In this document: positions 32,287-39,387 of the stretch, piece after piece
Position numbering within the stretch: the first letter of the stretch is position 1
Layout of the letters: every line of letters starts with the position of its first letter
Assembly: GCA_050253535.1 (NCBI GenBank)
Contig: JBFWIW010000022.1
Location: 1-39,387, forward strand
DNA: 39,387 nucleotides
DNA from: JBFWIW01 sp050253535
GTDB taxonomy: Bacteria; Bacillota; Clostridia; Oscillospirales; Oscillospiraceae
Direction: 5' to 3'
Notes under the pieces: generated by a model
Told to the model about the DNA's origin: nothing
Database searches by the model: none
Seen by the model: only the letters and a program-made list of their open reading frames with translations
Made by a program: the position numbers and the translations under genes

Positions 32287-32799
32287 ATGAAAAAGAAACG
32301 TTATATTATCATTACGTCGGTACTGGTTATTCTCGCCGCGGCGATCTTTGTCCTGGCGCGTTTAAACGCGCCGGAAGTCCCATCGGAGAGCGGGAGCATC
32401 GCGATCGTCAAAGACGGCGATGTTTTAAAGACTTATACCTTGGATGATATTGAGGCCATGGACTATGTAGAGGCGGACGTGTCGCTCTCCTCATCCAGCT
32501 TTGACAATGTGGAGGGTACTTTCCGCGGCGTGCCGGTGAGGGCGCTTTTAAACGATGCCGACGCATCCCTGCTTGAGGGCGCTTCTCAAATAGTCGCACA
32601 GGCGGAAGATAATTATGTTACGGCGTTTTCAGCCGAGGAAGCGGTGGAGGACGACAGCATCATTATTGCGTATTCCATGGACGGCAAAGGACTTGGAACC
32701 ATGGACGGCGGCGGCACCGGGCCATTCCGCCTAATCGTAATGGGCGATGAATTCGCAAACCGCAGTGTTCGCTGGCTCACGATAATCGAGGTCCGGTAA
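32287..32799 (+). CDS. membrane-anchored single SUOX-fold-like protein
   Basis: 170 aa. An N-terminal uncleaved anchor or signal (YIIITSVLVILAAAIFVLA) is followed by one domain with YTLDDIEAMDYV, FRGVPVRALLNDA, AEDNYVTAFSAEEA and the end GTGPFRLIVMG with VRWLTIIEV. It contains no cysteine at all, so it cannot hold Mo the way sulfite oxidase does. It lies directly before the first ATPase gene (adjacent stop and start at 32799/32800). Confidence 0.75.
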   Translation: MKKKRYIIITSVLVILAAAIFVLARLNAPEVPSESGSIAIVKDGDVLKTYTLDDIEAMDYVEADVSLSSSSFDNVEGTFRGVPVRALLNDADASLLEGASQIVAQAEDNYVTAFSAEEAVEDDSIIIAYSMDGKGLGTMDGGGTGPFRLIVMGDEFANRSVRWLTIIEVR

Positions 32800-33468
32800 G
32801 TGGAGACGGTTAGCGTTAAAAACCTGTCGTTTTCCTATCGGAAAAGGCGCGGGATACTGCAGGATATTTCGTTTACGGCGGAGACCGGAGAGGCGCTCGT
32901 CATAGCCGGCCTCTCCGGCTGTGGGAAGACAACGCTTCTTCACATACTCTGCGGAGTGATACCGCACGTTTTGAAAGGCGAACTTTATGGAGAAATAAAG
33001 CTTTGCGGCAATACGCCTGCGAGTCTTGCGGAGGCGGCGAAACTTGCGGGATTAGTTTTTCAGGACAGCGATACGCAGATAGTCTGCACGACAGTTGAGG
33101 ACGAACTGGCCTTCGGCCTGGAGAACTTCTGCATACCGCCTGAAATTATCCGCGAAAAAGTTGACGGGATGGCGTCCCGCATGGGGCTCGGCGGCATGCT
33201 GCTGCGCGACCCGGCCACGCTCTCCGGCGGAGAGAAAAAACTCCTCTGCATAGGGAGCGTACTCCTTCTGGACCCCGCGGTAATACTTCTTGACGAGCCG
33301 ATGAGCGGGCTTGATGAAAAAAGCCGCGAAATGGTGCGCGGTGCTATAACCGATCTTTGCGGCAGCGGCAAAACAGTCATTGTCGTAGAACACGACCTCG
33401 TCCTGACGGATTATGCCGACAGGATACTTTATCTGGAGGGCGGGAGCCTGAAAAATGATAACAGTTAA
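32800..33468 (+). CDS. ECF transporter ATPase subunit 1
   Basis: 222-aa ABC ATPase from GTG 32800, directly after the preceding stop. Walker A GLSGCGKTT (about 38-46), Q-loop FQDSDTQIV, signature LSGGEKK, Walker B VILLDEPMSGLD and switch His in VVEHD. The FQ.P/D..Q and TVEDELAFGLEN segments are typical of EcfA proteins. It energises uptake together with the next ATPase and EcfT. Confidence 0.93.
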   Translation: METVSVKNLSFSYRKRRGILQDISFTAETGEALVIAGLSGCGKTTLLHILCGVIPHVLKGELYGEIKLCGNTPASLAEAAKLAGLVFQDSDTQIVCTTVEDELAFGLENFCIPPEIIREKVDGMASRMGLGGMLLRDPATLSGGEKKLLCIGSVLLLDPAVILLDEPMSGLDEKSREMVRGAITDLCGSGKTVIVVEHDLVLTDYADRILYLEGGSLKNDNS

Positions 33469-34093
33469 ATGTGTTTCATTCAAATATCCCCGCTCGGACC
33501 GGGAAGTTATAAAGGACTTATCCTGCTCTTTCGGGAGGGGGGAGGTTGTTGCCTTAACCGGCGGCAACGGTTGTGGCAAGACGACCCTTACAAAACTTAT
33601 GACAGGTATGCTTCGGCCGGAATCCGGCTGCGTTACGGTTGGCGGTTATGATATAAAAGACATGGATCTTTTTCAGATAGGCAGGCGTATCGGGTATGTG
33701 TTTCAGAACCCTAACCGCCAGCTTTTCTGTCAGACGGTGTATGACGAGATAGCCTTCGGCCTGAAAAATCTCGGCCTCGGTGAAAAACTTTTCGCCTGTA
33801 AAACGGAAGAGATGCTCTCCCGTTTTGATCTTGCGCGTTTGCGGGCTAGCTTTCCCGGAAATCTCAGCTTCGGTGAAAAGCAGAGGACGGCGCTCGCCGC
33901 CGTCCTCGCTTTGGGGACTGAGTACCTTATACTTGATGAGCCCACCTCAGGGCTTGACATGCGCGGCAGGGAAGAACTTGGCGCGCTTCTCCGCGGTCTC
34001 GCCGATAATGACGGCTGCGGCGTCATATTCGTGAGCCATGAGCGCGCATTTATCGACAAATATGCCACCCGCGAGGAGGTGATGTCCCGGTGA
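33455..34093 (+). CDS. ECF transporter ATPase subunit 2
   Basis: 212-aa ABC ATPase with Walker A GGNGCGKTT, Q-loop FQNPNRQLF, TVYDEIAFGLKNLGL, signature LSFGEKQR, Walker B LILDEPTSGLD and His in VSHE. It overlaps the first ATPase by 14 nt and EcfT by GTGA. Two different ATPases inside the operon mean that this is a self-contained ECF complex and need not borrow a shared module. Confidence 0.93.
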   Translation: MITVKCVSFKYPRSDREVIKDLSCSFGRGEVVALTGGNGCGKTTLTKLMTGMLRPESGCVTVGGYDIKDMDLFQIGRRIGYVFQNPNRQLFCQTVYDEIAFGLKNLGLGEKLFACKTEEMLSRFDLARLRASFPGNLSFGEKQRTALAAVLALGTEYLILDEPTSGLDMRGREELGALLRGLADNDGCGVIFVSHERAFIDKYATREEVMSR

Positions 34094-34818
34094 GTCTCAA
34101 AACTCTCGATCCCCGCGTAAAGCTTCTGATGCTGATCGGTCTTTCCGGCACGGCTGTCTTTTCAAGAAGCCTTTGGGAGCTCATTGCCTTGCTTTTGCTT
34201 ACTGTTCTGACACTTCTTGCTGGGGGTGTCGCTCTTGGACGCCTATGGGGGCAATCGCGCAGAATGTTTGGACTTATCGCCCTTATATTCGTCCTGCAGT
34301 GTGTTTTTACCAGAAGAGGAGAACCGCTCATCTCGGCATTTGGATTTGTCTTTGTAACCGTCTCCGGCGCCAAAGCCGGCGGGGTAGTCGTACTGCGGCT
34401 TCTCATAATCCTGTTTTCGGCGCTCATCGTGCTCACGGGTGAGGCGCGGGATTACCTTCTCGCGATGACGCAGTCTCACGTGCCGTATGAACTTGCGTTT
34501 ATGGTCATGATAGCCATGCGATTTATCCCCGCGCTCCGGGAAGAGGCCTCCGATGTCCTTTGCGCCGCGCAGATGCGCGGGACAAGAATAAAAGACGCAC
34601 CGATTCAGAAAAAACTCCGGACCTACGTTATGCTGGCACTGCCTATAACAGCTGGAGCGATACGCCGTTCCGACCAGACGGCTATAGCCATGGAGGCGCG
34701 CGCTTTCCGCCTTATGCCAAAGCGCACATCAATGAGAAGGCTCAGATTCAAGACGGCAGATATCGTATATCTTGCCGCTTATTTCACTGTGCTTGCCGCG
34801 ATAATAGCTTTTTCATAA
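34090..34818 (+). CDS. ECF transporter T (transmembrane coupling) component
   Basis: 242-aa membrane protein from GTG 34090 (GTGA overlap). The N-terminus SLKTLDPRVKLLMLIGLS is typical of EcfT. The two coupling-helix motifs are recognisable: AAQMRGTRI and AIAMEARAFR, the second with Ala-Arg-Ala in place of the usual Ala-Arg-Gly. It links the ATPases to the S component. Last gene of the operon; a terminator follows 17 nt later. Confidence 0.92.
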   Translation: MSLKTLDPRVKLLMLIGLSGTAVFSRSLWELIALLLLTVLTLLAGGVALGRLWGQSRRMFGLIALIFVLQCVFTRRGEPLISAFGFVFVTVSGAKAGGVVVLRLLIILFSALIVLTGEARDYLLAMTQSHVPYELAFMVMIAMRFIPALREEASDVLCAAQMRGTRIKDAPIQKKLRTYVMLALPITAGAIRRSDQTAIAMEARAFRLMPKRTSMRRLRFKTADIVYLAAYFTVLAAIIAFS

Positions 34819-34835
34819 ATATATCTGATTTTGAG

Positions 34836-34864
34836 CAGCGCCGGAAAAAACCGGCGCTGTTTTT
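34836..34864 (+). terminator. intrinsic terminator of the ECF operon
   Basis: A 9-bp GC-rich stem (34836-34844 with 34851-34859), loop AAAAAA, then TTTTTG. It closes the operon that begins at the riboswitch. Confidence 0.93.
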
Positions 34865-34903
34865 GTTCCGGTCCCGGAAATACATATATTTCCGCCATTT
34901 GGG

Positions 34904-34931
34904 TTGAAAACCGGGAAATTAGTGGTACAAT
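34904..34931 (+). promoter_or_regulatory. promoter with extended -10 for the CobW pair
   Basis: TTGAAA (34904-34909) and TGGTACAAT (34923-34931, extended -10) with a 16-nt spacer. Transcription would start near 34938 and produce a leader of almost 200 nt. A second TATAAT stands at 35104-35109 with only a weak -35, so the gene may also have a closer start. Confidence 0.5.
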
Positions 34932-34937
34932 ATCAGT

Positions 34938-35113
34938 GCGCTAAAACGCAGAGATATAATACTGCTGTTCGATTAACTGATGATAAAAAGCGGCCTATTA
35001 TCCGCCCGGCGGCGATATCCTCCCAGTCGGGCGACAGCCCGCCGTCGTTTGCCTTGCAGGACTAAAAACATACTCGCTTTTTTTCATCATTTCAATAGAA
35101 TAGTATAATTACC
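34938..35113 (+). other. long structured leader of the CobW operon, class unknown
   Basis: A long-range stem can form between TGATGA-T-AAAAAGCG (34979-34993) and CGCTTTTT-TT-TCATCA (35075-35089). Inside lie a GCGG/CCGC hairpin, a CGGCGG/CCGCCG stem and a CGGGC-GACA-GCCCG hairpin. The 3' strand of the long stem contains seven to eight Ts. The arrangement resembles a riboswitch-like or attenuator leader, but I match it to no known class. It could equally be a DNA-level control region. Confidence 0.4.
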
Positions 35114-35131
35114 ATGAAGAAGGACGATTTT

Positions 35132-36202
35132 ATGACAAAGATAGACATTTTTTCCGGGTTTCTCGGGGCAGGCAAGACGACCCTCATAAAGAAGCTCATA
35201 TCGGAGGCGTATAAAGGCGAGAAACTAGTACTGATAGAAAACGAGTTTGGCGATATCGCAATAGACGGTGGCTTTCTGCAGGATTCCGGTGTTCAGATAA
35301 CCGAGATGAGTTCCGGCTGTATCTGCTGCAGTTTAACAGGCGACTTCCGCGAGGCACTCGGCCAGGTCATGGACAAATTCTCGCCGGATCGTATACTCAT
35401 CGAGCCGTCCGGCGTAGGAAAGCTCTCCGACATCATACGGGCCGTGCAGAGTATCGGAAGGGCCGACCTTTCGATGAACGCGGCGGTGGCCGTCGCCGAC
35501 GCGGTAAAATGCAAGATGTACATTAAAAACTTCGGCGAATTCTATAAGGACCAGGTCGGCTATGCCGGGGCGGTGATACTGAGCCGCACAGACGGCATTT
35601 CATCCGACAAGCTCGAGGAAACGTTAGCACTTCTGCGCACGTTAAACGAGACGGCGGAGATGATCACTACGCCATGGGACAAGCTGACGGGCGCACAGAT
35701 TCTCGCCTCCATCGAGCACCGTGACACGCTGGAGCTTGAACTCTCCCGCATAGCGGAGGAGGACGGGGATGATGCCTGCCCGGTCTGTGGTCACCACTAC
35801 GATCATGAACATGAGCATCACCATGATCATGACGAAGATCACGAGCATCACCATGACCACAATCACGAACATGACCACGAGCATGATCACGGGCACCATC
35901 ACCACCATAGCCACGATGCGGACGAAGTGTTTATGAGCTGGGGCACAGAGACGACGCGCAAGTATACGGCCGACGAAATCAAAAACGCCCTCGACGCCAT
36001 CAGTGATGAATCAAAATACGGCGTTATACTCCGTGCAAAGGGCATAATAGCAGGTAAAGACGGCGAGTGGATACATTTTGACTATGTACCGGGTGAGCAG
36101 AACATTCGCACAGGCTCTGCTGCTACGACAGGCAGGCTGTGTATAATAGGCTCCGCTCTGAACGAGAGCGCAGTCGCCGCGCTCTTTAAAGCAGCTAAAT
36201 AA
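35132..36202 (+). CDS. CobW-family GTPase with polyhistidine metal-binding stretch
   Basis: A G3E-family metallochaperone GTPase of 356 aa. Walker A FLGAGKTTL (about 10-18), the conserved metal motif GCICC (C63, C65, C66 in SSGCICCSL), and a His/Asp/Glu-rich run at about 215-260 with over 20 His. The CobW C-terminal domain follows. Zinc is the most likely metal, with cobalt or nickel possible. I start at ATG 35132, 7 nt after AAGAAGGA; the ATG at 35114 would leave no leader for the -10 box at 35104. Next gene after 15 nt. Confidence 0.9.
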   Translation: MTKIDIFSGFLGAGKTTLIKKLISEAYKGEKLVLIENEFGDIAIDGGFLQDSGVQITEMSSGCICCSLTGDFREALGQVMDKFSPDRILIEPSGVGKLSDIIRAVQSIGRADLSMNAAVAVADAVKCKMYIKNFGEFYKDQVGYAGAVILSRTDGISSDKLEETLALLRTLNETAEMITTPWDKLTGAQILASIEHRDTLELELSRIAEEDGDDACPVCGHHYDHEHEHHHDHDEDHEHHHDHNHEHDHEHDHGHHHHHSHDADEVFMSWGTETTRKYTADEIKNALDAISDESKYGVILRAKGIIAGKDGEWIHFDYVPGEQNIRTGSAATTGRLCIIGSALNESAVAALFKAAK

Positions 36203-36217
36203 AAAGGTTGTGAAATA

Positions 36218-37165
36218 ATGGAGATACCGGTATATCTGTTTACAGGCTTTCTGGAGTCGGGAAAGACAAAATTCATACAGGAAACGCTTGAGGATAAGCG
36301 TTTCAACACTGGCGAAAAGACGTTGCTTCTCATCTGTGAGGAGGGTATTGAGGAATATGACCCCTCGCGCTTTTACGGTAAAAACGTCTACCTCGAAAAA
36401 CTCACGGAGATGGAAGATCTGCGCCCTGAAAAACTTGAAGGCCTCTGCAAAGCCCACAACTGTGAGCGCGTGGTCATAGAATTTAACGGTATGTGGATGC
36501 TCGATGATCTGTACAACAACATGCCGGAGAGCTGGAATGTTTATCAGGAGATCGCTTTTGCGGACTCGGAGACATTTCTGAATTACAACGCAAATATGAG
36601 GACGCTTGTCTATGACAAGCTCAAAAGCTGTGAACTCATTGTATTTAACCGCTTTAAATATGAATCACTCAAGCTGGAATTTCACAGGATCGTCCGTGCA
36701 GTCGGAAGGCGCGCCGACATAATTTATGAGGACCCCGCCGGAAACGTCAAGTACGACGATATTGTCGATCCGCTGCCGTTCGATCTGGACGCGCCTGTCA
36801 TCGAGATAAAAGACGGGGATTACGCCGTCTGGTACAGAGACGTGACCGAAGAGATGAAGAAGTATGACGGCAAGACAGTCAGGGTACAGGGCATCGCAGA
36901 CAAGACGGTGAAAATGCCGCCGGATTCATTCGTATTCGGACGCAGGATGATGACCTGCTGCATACAGGACATTAGATTTGCCGGTTTCGCCTGTATCTGG
37001 AACGCAGAAAAAATGGGTGAGCTGGACGACCAGCAGTGGATAACGCTCACGGCGAAAATAAAGCTTGAAAAACACCGCGCATACGGAAAAAAGGGCCCTG
37101 TCTTCCACGTCGTTTCGGCGGAACGCGCCGCCGTGCCTGAGCAGGAGGTCGCAACCTTTTATTGA
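36218..37165 (+). CDS. CobW-like GTPase fused to a DUF1980-like domain
   Basis: 315 aa. The N-terminal part is a G3E-like P-loop domain (GFLESGKTKF, residues 10-19; VVIEFNGMW) without the GCxCC motif. The C-terminal part (about 200-300: KKYDGKTVRVQGIADK, FVFGRRMMTCCIQDIRFAGFAC) resembles the C-terminal domain of DUF1980 (YcgQ-type) proteins, which in other Firmicutes accompany a DUF318 permease. Here no permease gene is adjacent. Likely works with the preceding CobW protein in metal supply. Confidence 0.75.
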   Translation: MEIPVYLFTGFLESGKTKFIQETLEDKRFNTGEKTLLLICEEGIEEYDPSRFYGKNVYLEKLTEMEDLRPEKLEGLCKAHNCERVVIEFNGMWMLDDLYNNMPESWNVYQEIAFADSETFLNYNANMRTLVYDKLKSCELIVFNRFKYESLKLEFHRIVRAVGRRADIIYEDPAGNVKYDDIVDPLPFDLDAPVIEIKDGDYAVWYRDVTEEMKKYDGKTVRVQGIADKTVKMPPDSFVFGRRMMTCCIQDIRFAGFACIWNAEKMGELDDQQWITLTAKIKLEKHRAYGKKGPVFHVVSAERAAVPEQEVATFY

Positions 37166-37169
37166 GTTT

Positions 37170-37306
37170 AGTGTAAAAATCACACTGAACTTTGATGTCC
37201 CATTTACTCGCCGCCCCAGCGGTGACCGAAAATGATGGACGCAGCCTTCCATGCGCAGGAGTTGTTTAATACTATTTGTGCGCGTCAGCGTTATATGTAA
37301 ACGGAG
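37170..37306 (+). promoter_or_regulatory. structured leader element, copy C (xth)
   Basis: AGTGT/ACACT hairpin (37170-37174 with 37182-37186), CTTTGATGTCC (to 37200), GCCGC-CCCA-GCGGT hairpin (37210-37223), ACCGAAAA, TGATGGAC (37233-37240, whose GGAC can pair with the earlier GTCC), a CCTTCC/GGAG hairpin, and GCGC/GCGT hairpin (37280-37291) shortly before GGAGG. Same block order as before purD and purE. Only 4 nt separate it from the upstream stop, so it is either read through from the GTPase gene or contains its own control site. Confidence 0.6.
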
Positions 37307-37313
37307 GTAATGG

Positions 37314-38066
37314 ATGAAGCTCATATCGTGGAATGTGAACGGATTCAGGGCGGTCCTGCAAAAAGGTTTTCCGGATGTCTTCGTATCGTTGGATGCCGAT
37401 GTCTTCTGCCTTCAGGAGACGAAGATGCAGCCGGATCAGGCGGATTTTCGCCCGGAGGGGTATGACATTTACTTTAACAGTGCCCTGAAAAAGGGTTATT
37501 CCGGTACCGGGCTTTTCACAAAACAGAAGCCATTGTCAGTCAGATTCGGTATCGGAGATAAGCACGCGGACGAGGGACGGGTAATAACCGCGGAGTATGA
37601 GGAATTATTTTTCGTCTGCTGTTATACGCCTAACGCTCAGCCCGGCCTGGCCCGAATCGGTTACCGCATGGAATTCGAGGACGATATGCGGCAGTACCTC
37701 ACCGAGCTCGATTTTGAAAAACCCGTCATCCTATGCGGAGACCTGAATGTCGCGCACGAGGAGATCGACCTAAAAAATCCGAAGCCCAATATAGGAAATG
37801 CCGGTTTTTCATATGAGGAGCGCGGCAAATTCACAGAACTTTTGGATGCCGGATTTGTAGACAGCTTCCGTTATCTGTACCCGGACAGGAGAGGCGCCTA
37901 TTCATGGTGGTCTTACCTAAGGAACGCCCGGGCAACCAACGCGGGCTGGCGTATAGATTACTTCGTCGTGTCAGACCGGATTAAGGACAGGATAGTTGAC
38001 GCTGTCATTTATAACGACATTGTGGGCAGTGACCACTGCCCCGTCGGACTTGAGATCGACCTGTAA
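37314..38066 (+). CDS. xth: exodeoxyribonuclease III
   Basis: A DNA-repair AP endonuclease and 3' exonuclease of 250 aa. All family motifs are visible: SWNVNGFRA (Asn), CLQETKMQ (metal Glu), GYSGTGLF, CGDLNVAHEEIDL (Asp/Asn), RAGYSWW-like GAYSWWSY, WRIDYFVVSD and the terminal SDHCPV with the catalytic Asp-His. ATG 37314 follows ACGGAGG. It has the structured leader shared with purE and purD upstream. Confidence 0.97.
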   Translation: MKLISWNVNGFRAVLQKGFPDVFVSLDADVFCLQETKMQPDQADFRPEGYDIYFNSALKKGYSGTGLFTKQKPLSVRFGIGDKHADEGRVITAEYEELFFVCCYTPNAQPGLARIGYRMEFEDDMRQYLTELDFEKPVILCGDLNVAHEEIDLKNPKPNIGNAGFSYEERGKFTELLDAGFVDSFRYLYPDRRGAYSWWSYLRNARATNAGWRIDYFVVSDRIKDRIVDAVIYNDIVGSDHCPVGLEIDL

Positions 38067-38193
38067 GATTTAATACATATTGGGCTCTCGGCTGCACAAT
38101 TTTCAAAAATCAACCAACTCATACGCAATGCGACTTTCTTATTTCGCAATGCGAAAGGATGAGGAGAGAGTAATCGACCCTTTTTCGACAGTC

Positions 38194-38280
38194 TGTGCCA
38201 AAGCCGTTAGGCTTTGGCACATATGATTCAGAATGTAGAAAATTTAGGAGAGGCGGTATAAATACCGCCTCTCCTAAATT
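38194..38280. terminator. two strong hairpins between xth and the SLH gene
   Basis: A 12-bp perfect stem (38194-38205 with 38210-38221, loop GTTA) and a 19-bp perfect stem (38241-38259 with 38262-38280) lie between convergent genes. Neither has a clean T-run, but the second ends in U-rich pairs on both strands and is well placed to terminate the SLH gene on the - strand. Upstream (38100-38160) CGCAATGCGA occurs twice; no gene is seen there. Confidence 0.6.
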
Positions 38281-38303
38281 CAATAATTACATGGTTTGGA
38301 AAT

Positions 38304-39290
38304 CTATTTCGCCCAGCTGAGAAGTGAGCCGCCGCCGCGCGCATCAAGGACATTCATAGCGCCGAGAAGCATTTCGGCGGCGTCTGCGCGCGTCATTTCG
38401 GCCCCATATACGCCTGCAGAGGCGATATTGCAGGCGGAGAGGTTTATTGTTGCCTGATATGCCCAAGAGGGGCAGGCTTCACCCACGCTTCCGTAGGATA
38501 CGTCAGTTATTTCGAGGATGTTATCTAGCATTACGGACGCCTCTGCAAAGGTTATTGGAGTTCCAGACAGGAAAACCGGCCTGCCGTCGTCGTCGCTGTA
38601 ACCTGACACGGCACCGGACATGAGGGCCGCGGCAACATAAGGTTTTACCCATAGCGGCATATCGGCGTCGTCATAAAAGCCCGTGCGCGTGATACCGGGC
38701 AAGGCTTCCTCGCCGCATAATTTCATGCACATGGCCAAAAACTCACCACGGCTGATAGTTTCACCTGGTCGGAAGAAATATAGCCCTCCTACCTGATCGC
38801 CCGTAAATATGTCAGCCTCAGCAAGGCAGAGAGCAGCGTAATGCGAGCTTTCGCCGTCCATATCCGAATAGCTGATTTTTGTAGATTGCTTGCGGATGTC
38901 TATTGTGACCGTAGCATCCTGAGAACGGTTTCCGACAGTGTCAACGGCGGCATAGGTAAACGTGTCGCGTCCTTTTTTGCCGTCCATTGGTGTATATACG
39001 AAACCGCCGTTCTCTGTCAGCTCGACTGTGCCTTTCTTGGGCTCCCCGGTTACATAGTAGGCCATAAGGTCGCCGTCGGGGTCGACTGCGGAAAGATTTC
39101 CTGTGATGGGGATGTTTTTAAATGTAGAGAATTCCATGTTTTCAGCGAGCGGCGCTGAGTTTATTGTCACGACCGTCGTCACGACCGAGGCGGCCAGCGC
39201 AGGAATTGCTAGTATGCAGGATGTCACCGTAACGATGCAGAGAAGTACGGCACAGGCGGCACGGAGCATGCTTATGCGGTATTTTTTCAA
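38304..39290 (-). CDS. secreted Ig-like and S-layer-homology protein
   Basis: I start at TTG 39290 (328 aa), because GGAGG lies 7 nt before it; ATG 39305 has no ribosome binding site. A signal peptide (about 1-33) is followed by a bacterial Ig/cadherin-like domain (about 40-140: VTGEPKKGTVELTENGGFVYTP, DTFTYAAVDTVGN). Then come two to three S-layer homology repeats (FSDMDG-like SYSDMDGESSHY, ISRGEFLAMCMKLCG, FYDDADMPLWVKPYVAAA, ITFAEASVMLDNIL, EMTRADAAEMLLGAM), which would bind secondary cell-wall polymer. The function on the surface is unknown. Confidence 0.85.
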   Translation of the reverse strand: MKKYRISMLRAACAVLLCIVTVTSCILAIPALAASVVTTVVTINSAPLAENMEFSTFKNIPITGNLSAVDPDGDLMAYYVTGEPKKGTVELTENGGFVYTPMDGKKGRDTFTYAAVDTVGNRSQDATVTIDIRKQSTKISYSDMDGESSHYAALCLAEADIFTGDQVGGLYFFRPGETISRGEFLAMCMKLCGEEALPGITRTGFYDDADMPLWVKPYVAAALMSGAVSGYSDDDGRPVFLSGTPITFAEASVMLDNILEITDVSYGSVGEACPSWAYQATINLSACNIASAGVYGAEMTRADAAEMLLGAMNVLDARGGGSLLSWAK

Positions 39291-39348
39291 AACAGAAACC
39301 TCCATTTTGTTGTAATGATGTAAAACTATTATTTGCCTGTTTTGAAAA

Positions 39349-39377
39349 ATTATACAAAAATCGCGAAACTTTACAGT
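39349..39377 (-). promoter_or_regulatory. possible promoter of the SLH gene
   Basis: On the - strand a perfect TATAAT (39349-39354) stands about 60 nt before the start codon. The -35 position (39371-39377, CTGTAA or ACTGTA) is weak, so the assignment rests mainly on the -10 box. Confidence 0.35.
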
Positions 39378-39387
39378 TTTTTTATAA

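Noticed and set aside
35075..35086. T-run at the end of the CobW leader as an intrinsic terminator
   Set aside because: No compact GC-rich hairpin lies directly before it; the Ts belong to the 3' strand of the long-range stem, so termination is not supported without folding data.
35800..35915. Apparent tandem DNA repeats that could suggest a CRISPR-like array or satellite
   Set aside because: They are codon repeats (CAT/CAC/GAT/GAC) encoding the His/Asp/Glu metal-binding stretch of the CobW GTPase; there are no spacers of constant length.

Overview
The window looks like chromosome of an endospore-forming member of the Clostridia, probably Oscillospiraceae-like. It carries the classical spoIVB-spo0A gene pair, tRNA genes with encoded CCA ends, rubrerythrin, Firmicutes-style promoters and intrinsic terminators. 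The assignment below class level is inference.

Region 1 (1-6230, all + strand) is accessory DNA. It is a run of sixteen or more small genes joined by ATGA overlaps and visibly more AT-rich than the rest. It includes a Lar-like zinc-ribbon protein, an AAA+ ATPase, an HNH nuclease, an ASCH protein and a Gp37/Gp68-type CxxxCxxC protein, plus many unknowns, and it ends in a gene broken by a TGA. It reads like part of a prophage or integrative element and stops just short of a tRNA-Ser gene. No integrase or structural gene is inside the window. A promoter, a pyrimidine-rich stretch and a strong terminator between them suggest a small RNA at 6280-6391. Two tRNA-Ser genes follow on the - strand.

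Region 2 (6976-13452, - strand) is a purine operon transcribed purE-purC-purM-purN-purO-AICAR transformylase-purD. The usual bifunctional PurH is replaced by a PurO-type IMP cyclohydrolase and a stand-alone AICAR transformylase. The leaders of purE and purD share a structured element of about 140 nt with the leader of the exonuclease III gene at 37314.

Region 3 (13753-26913) holds housekeeping and sporulation genes: a histidine phosphatase-GNAT fusion, a YgiQ radical SAM protein, rubrerythrin, a glucokinase-pgi-rhomboid operon, an Mrp ATPase, an M14 endopeptidase with peptidoglycan-binding modules, spoIVB, spo0A, and a methyltransferase-NTPase pair.

Region 4 (26988-34864, + strand) is the most interesting part. 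A molybdenum-cofactor (Moco) riboswitch with a terminator platform precedes a nine-gene operon. The operon encodes a complete ECF importer (S, two ATPases, T), four exported proteins with five domains resembling the sulfite-oxidase molybdopterin fold but without a visible Mo-ligating Cys, and a lipoprotein phosphodiesterase. I propose an uptake or salvage system for molybdopterin or a related pterin, controlled by Moco. The parts are seen or recognised by family; the substrate is inference.

Region 5 (34904-39387) has two CobW-type GTPases behind a long structured leader, one with a polyhistidine metal-binding stretch and one fused to a DUF1980-like domain. Exonuclease III and a secreted Ig-like/SLH protein follow.
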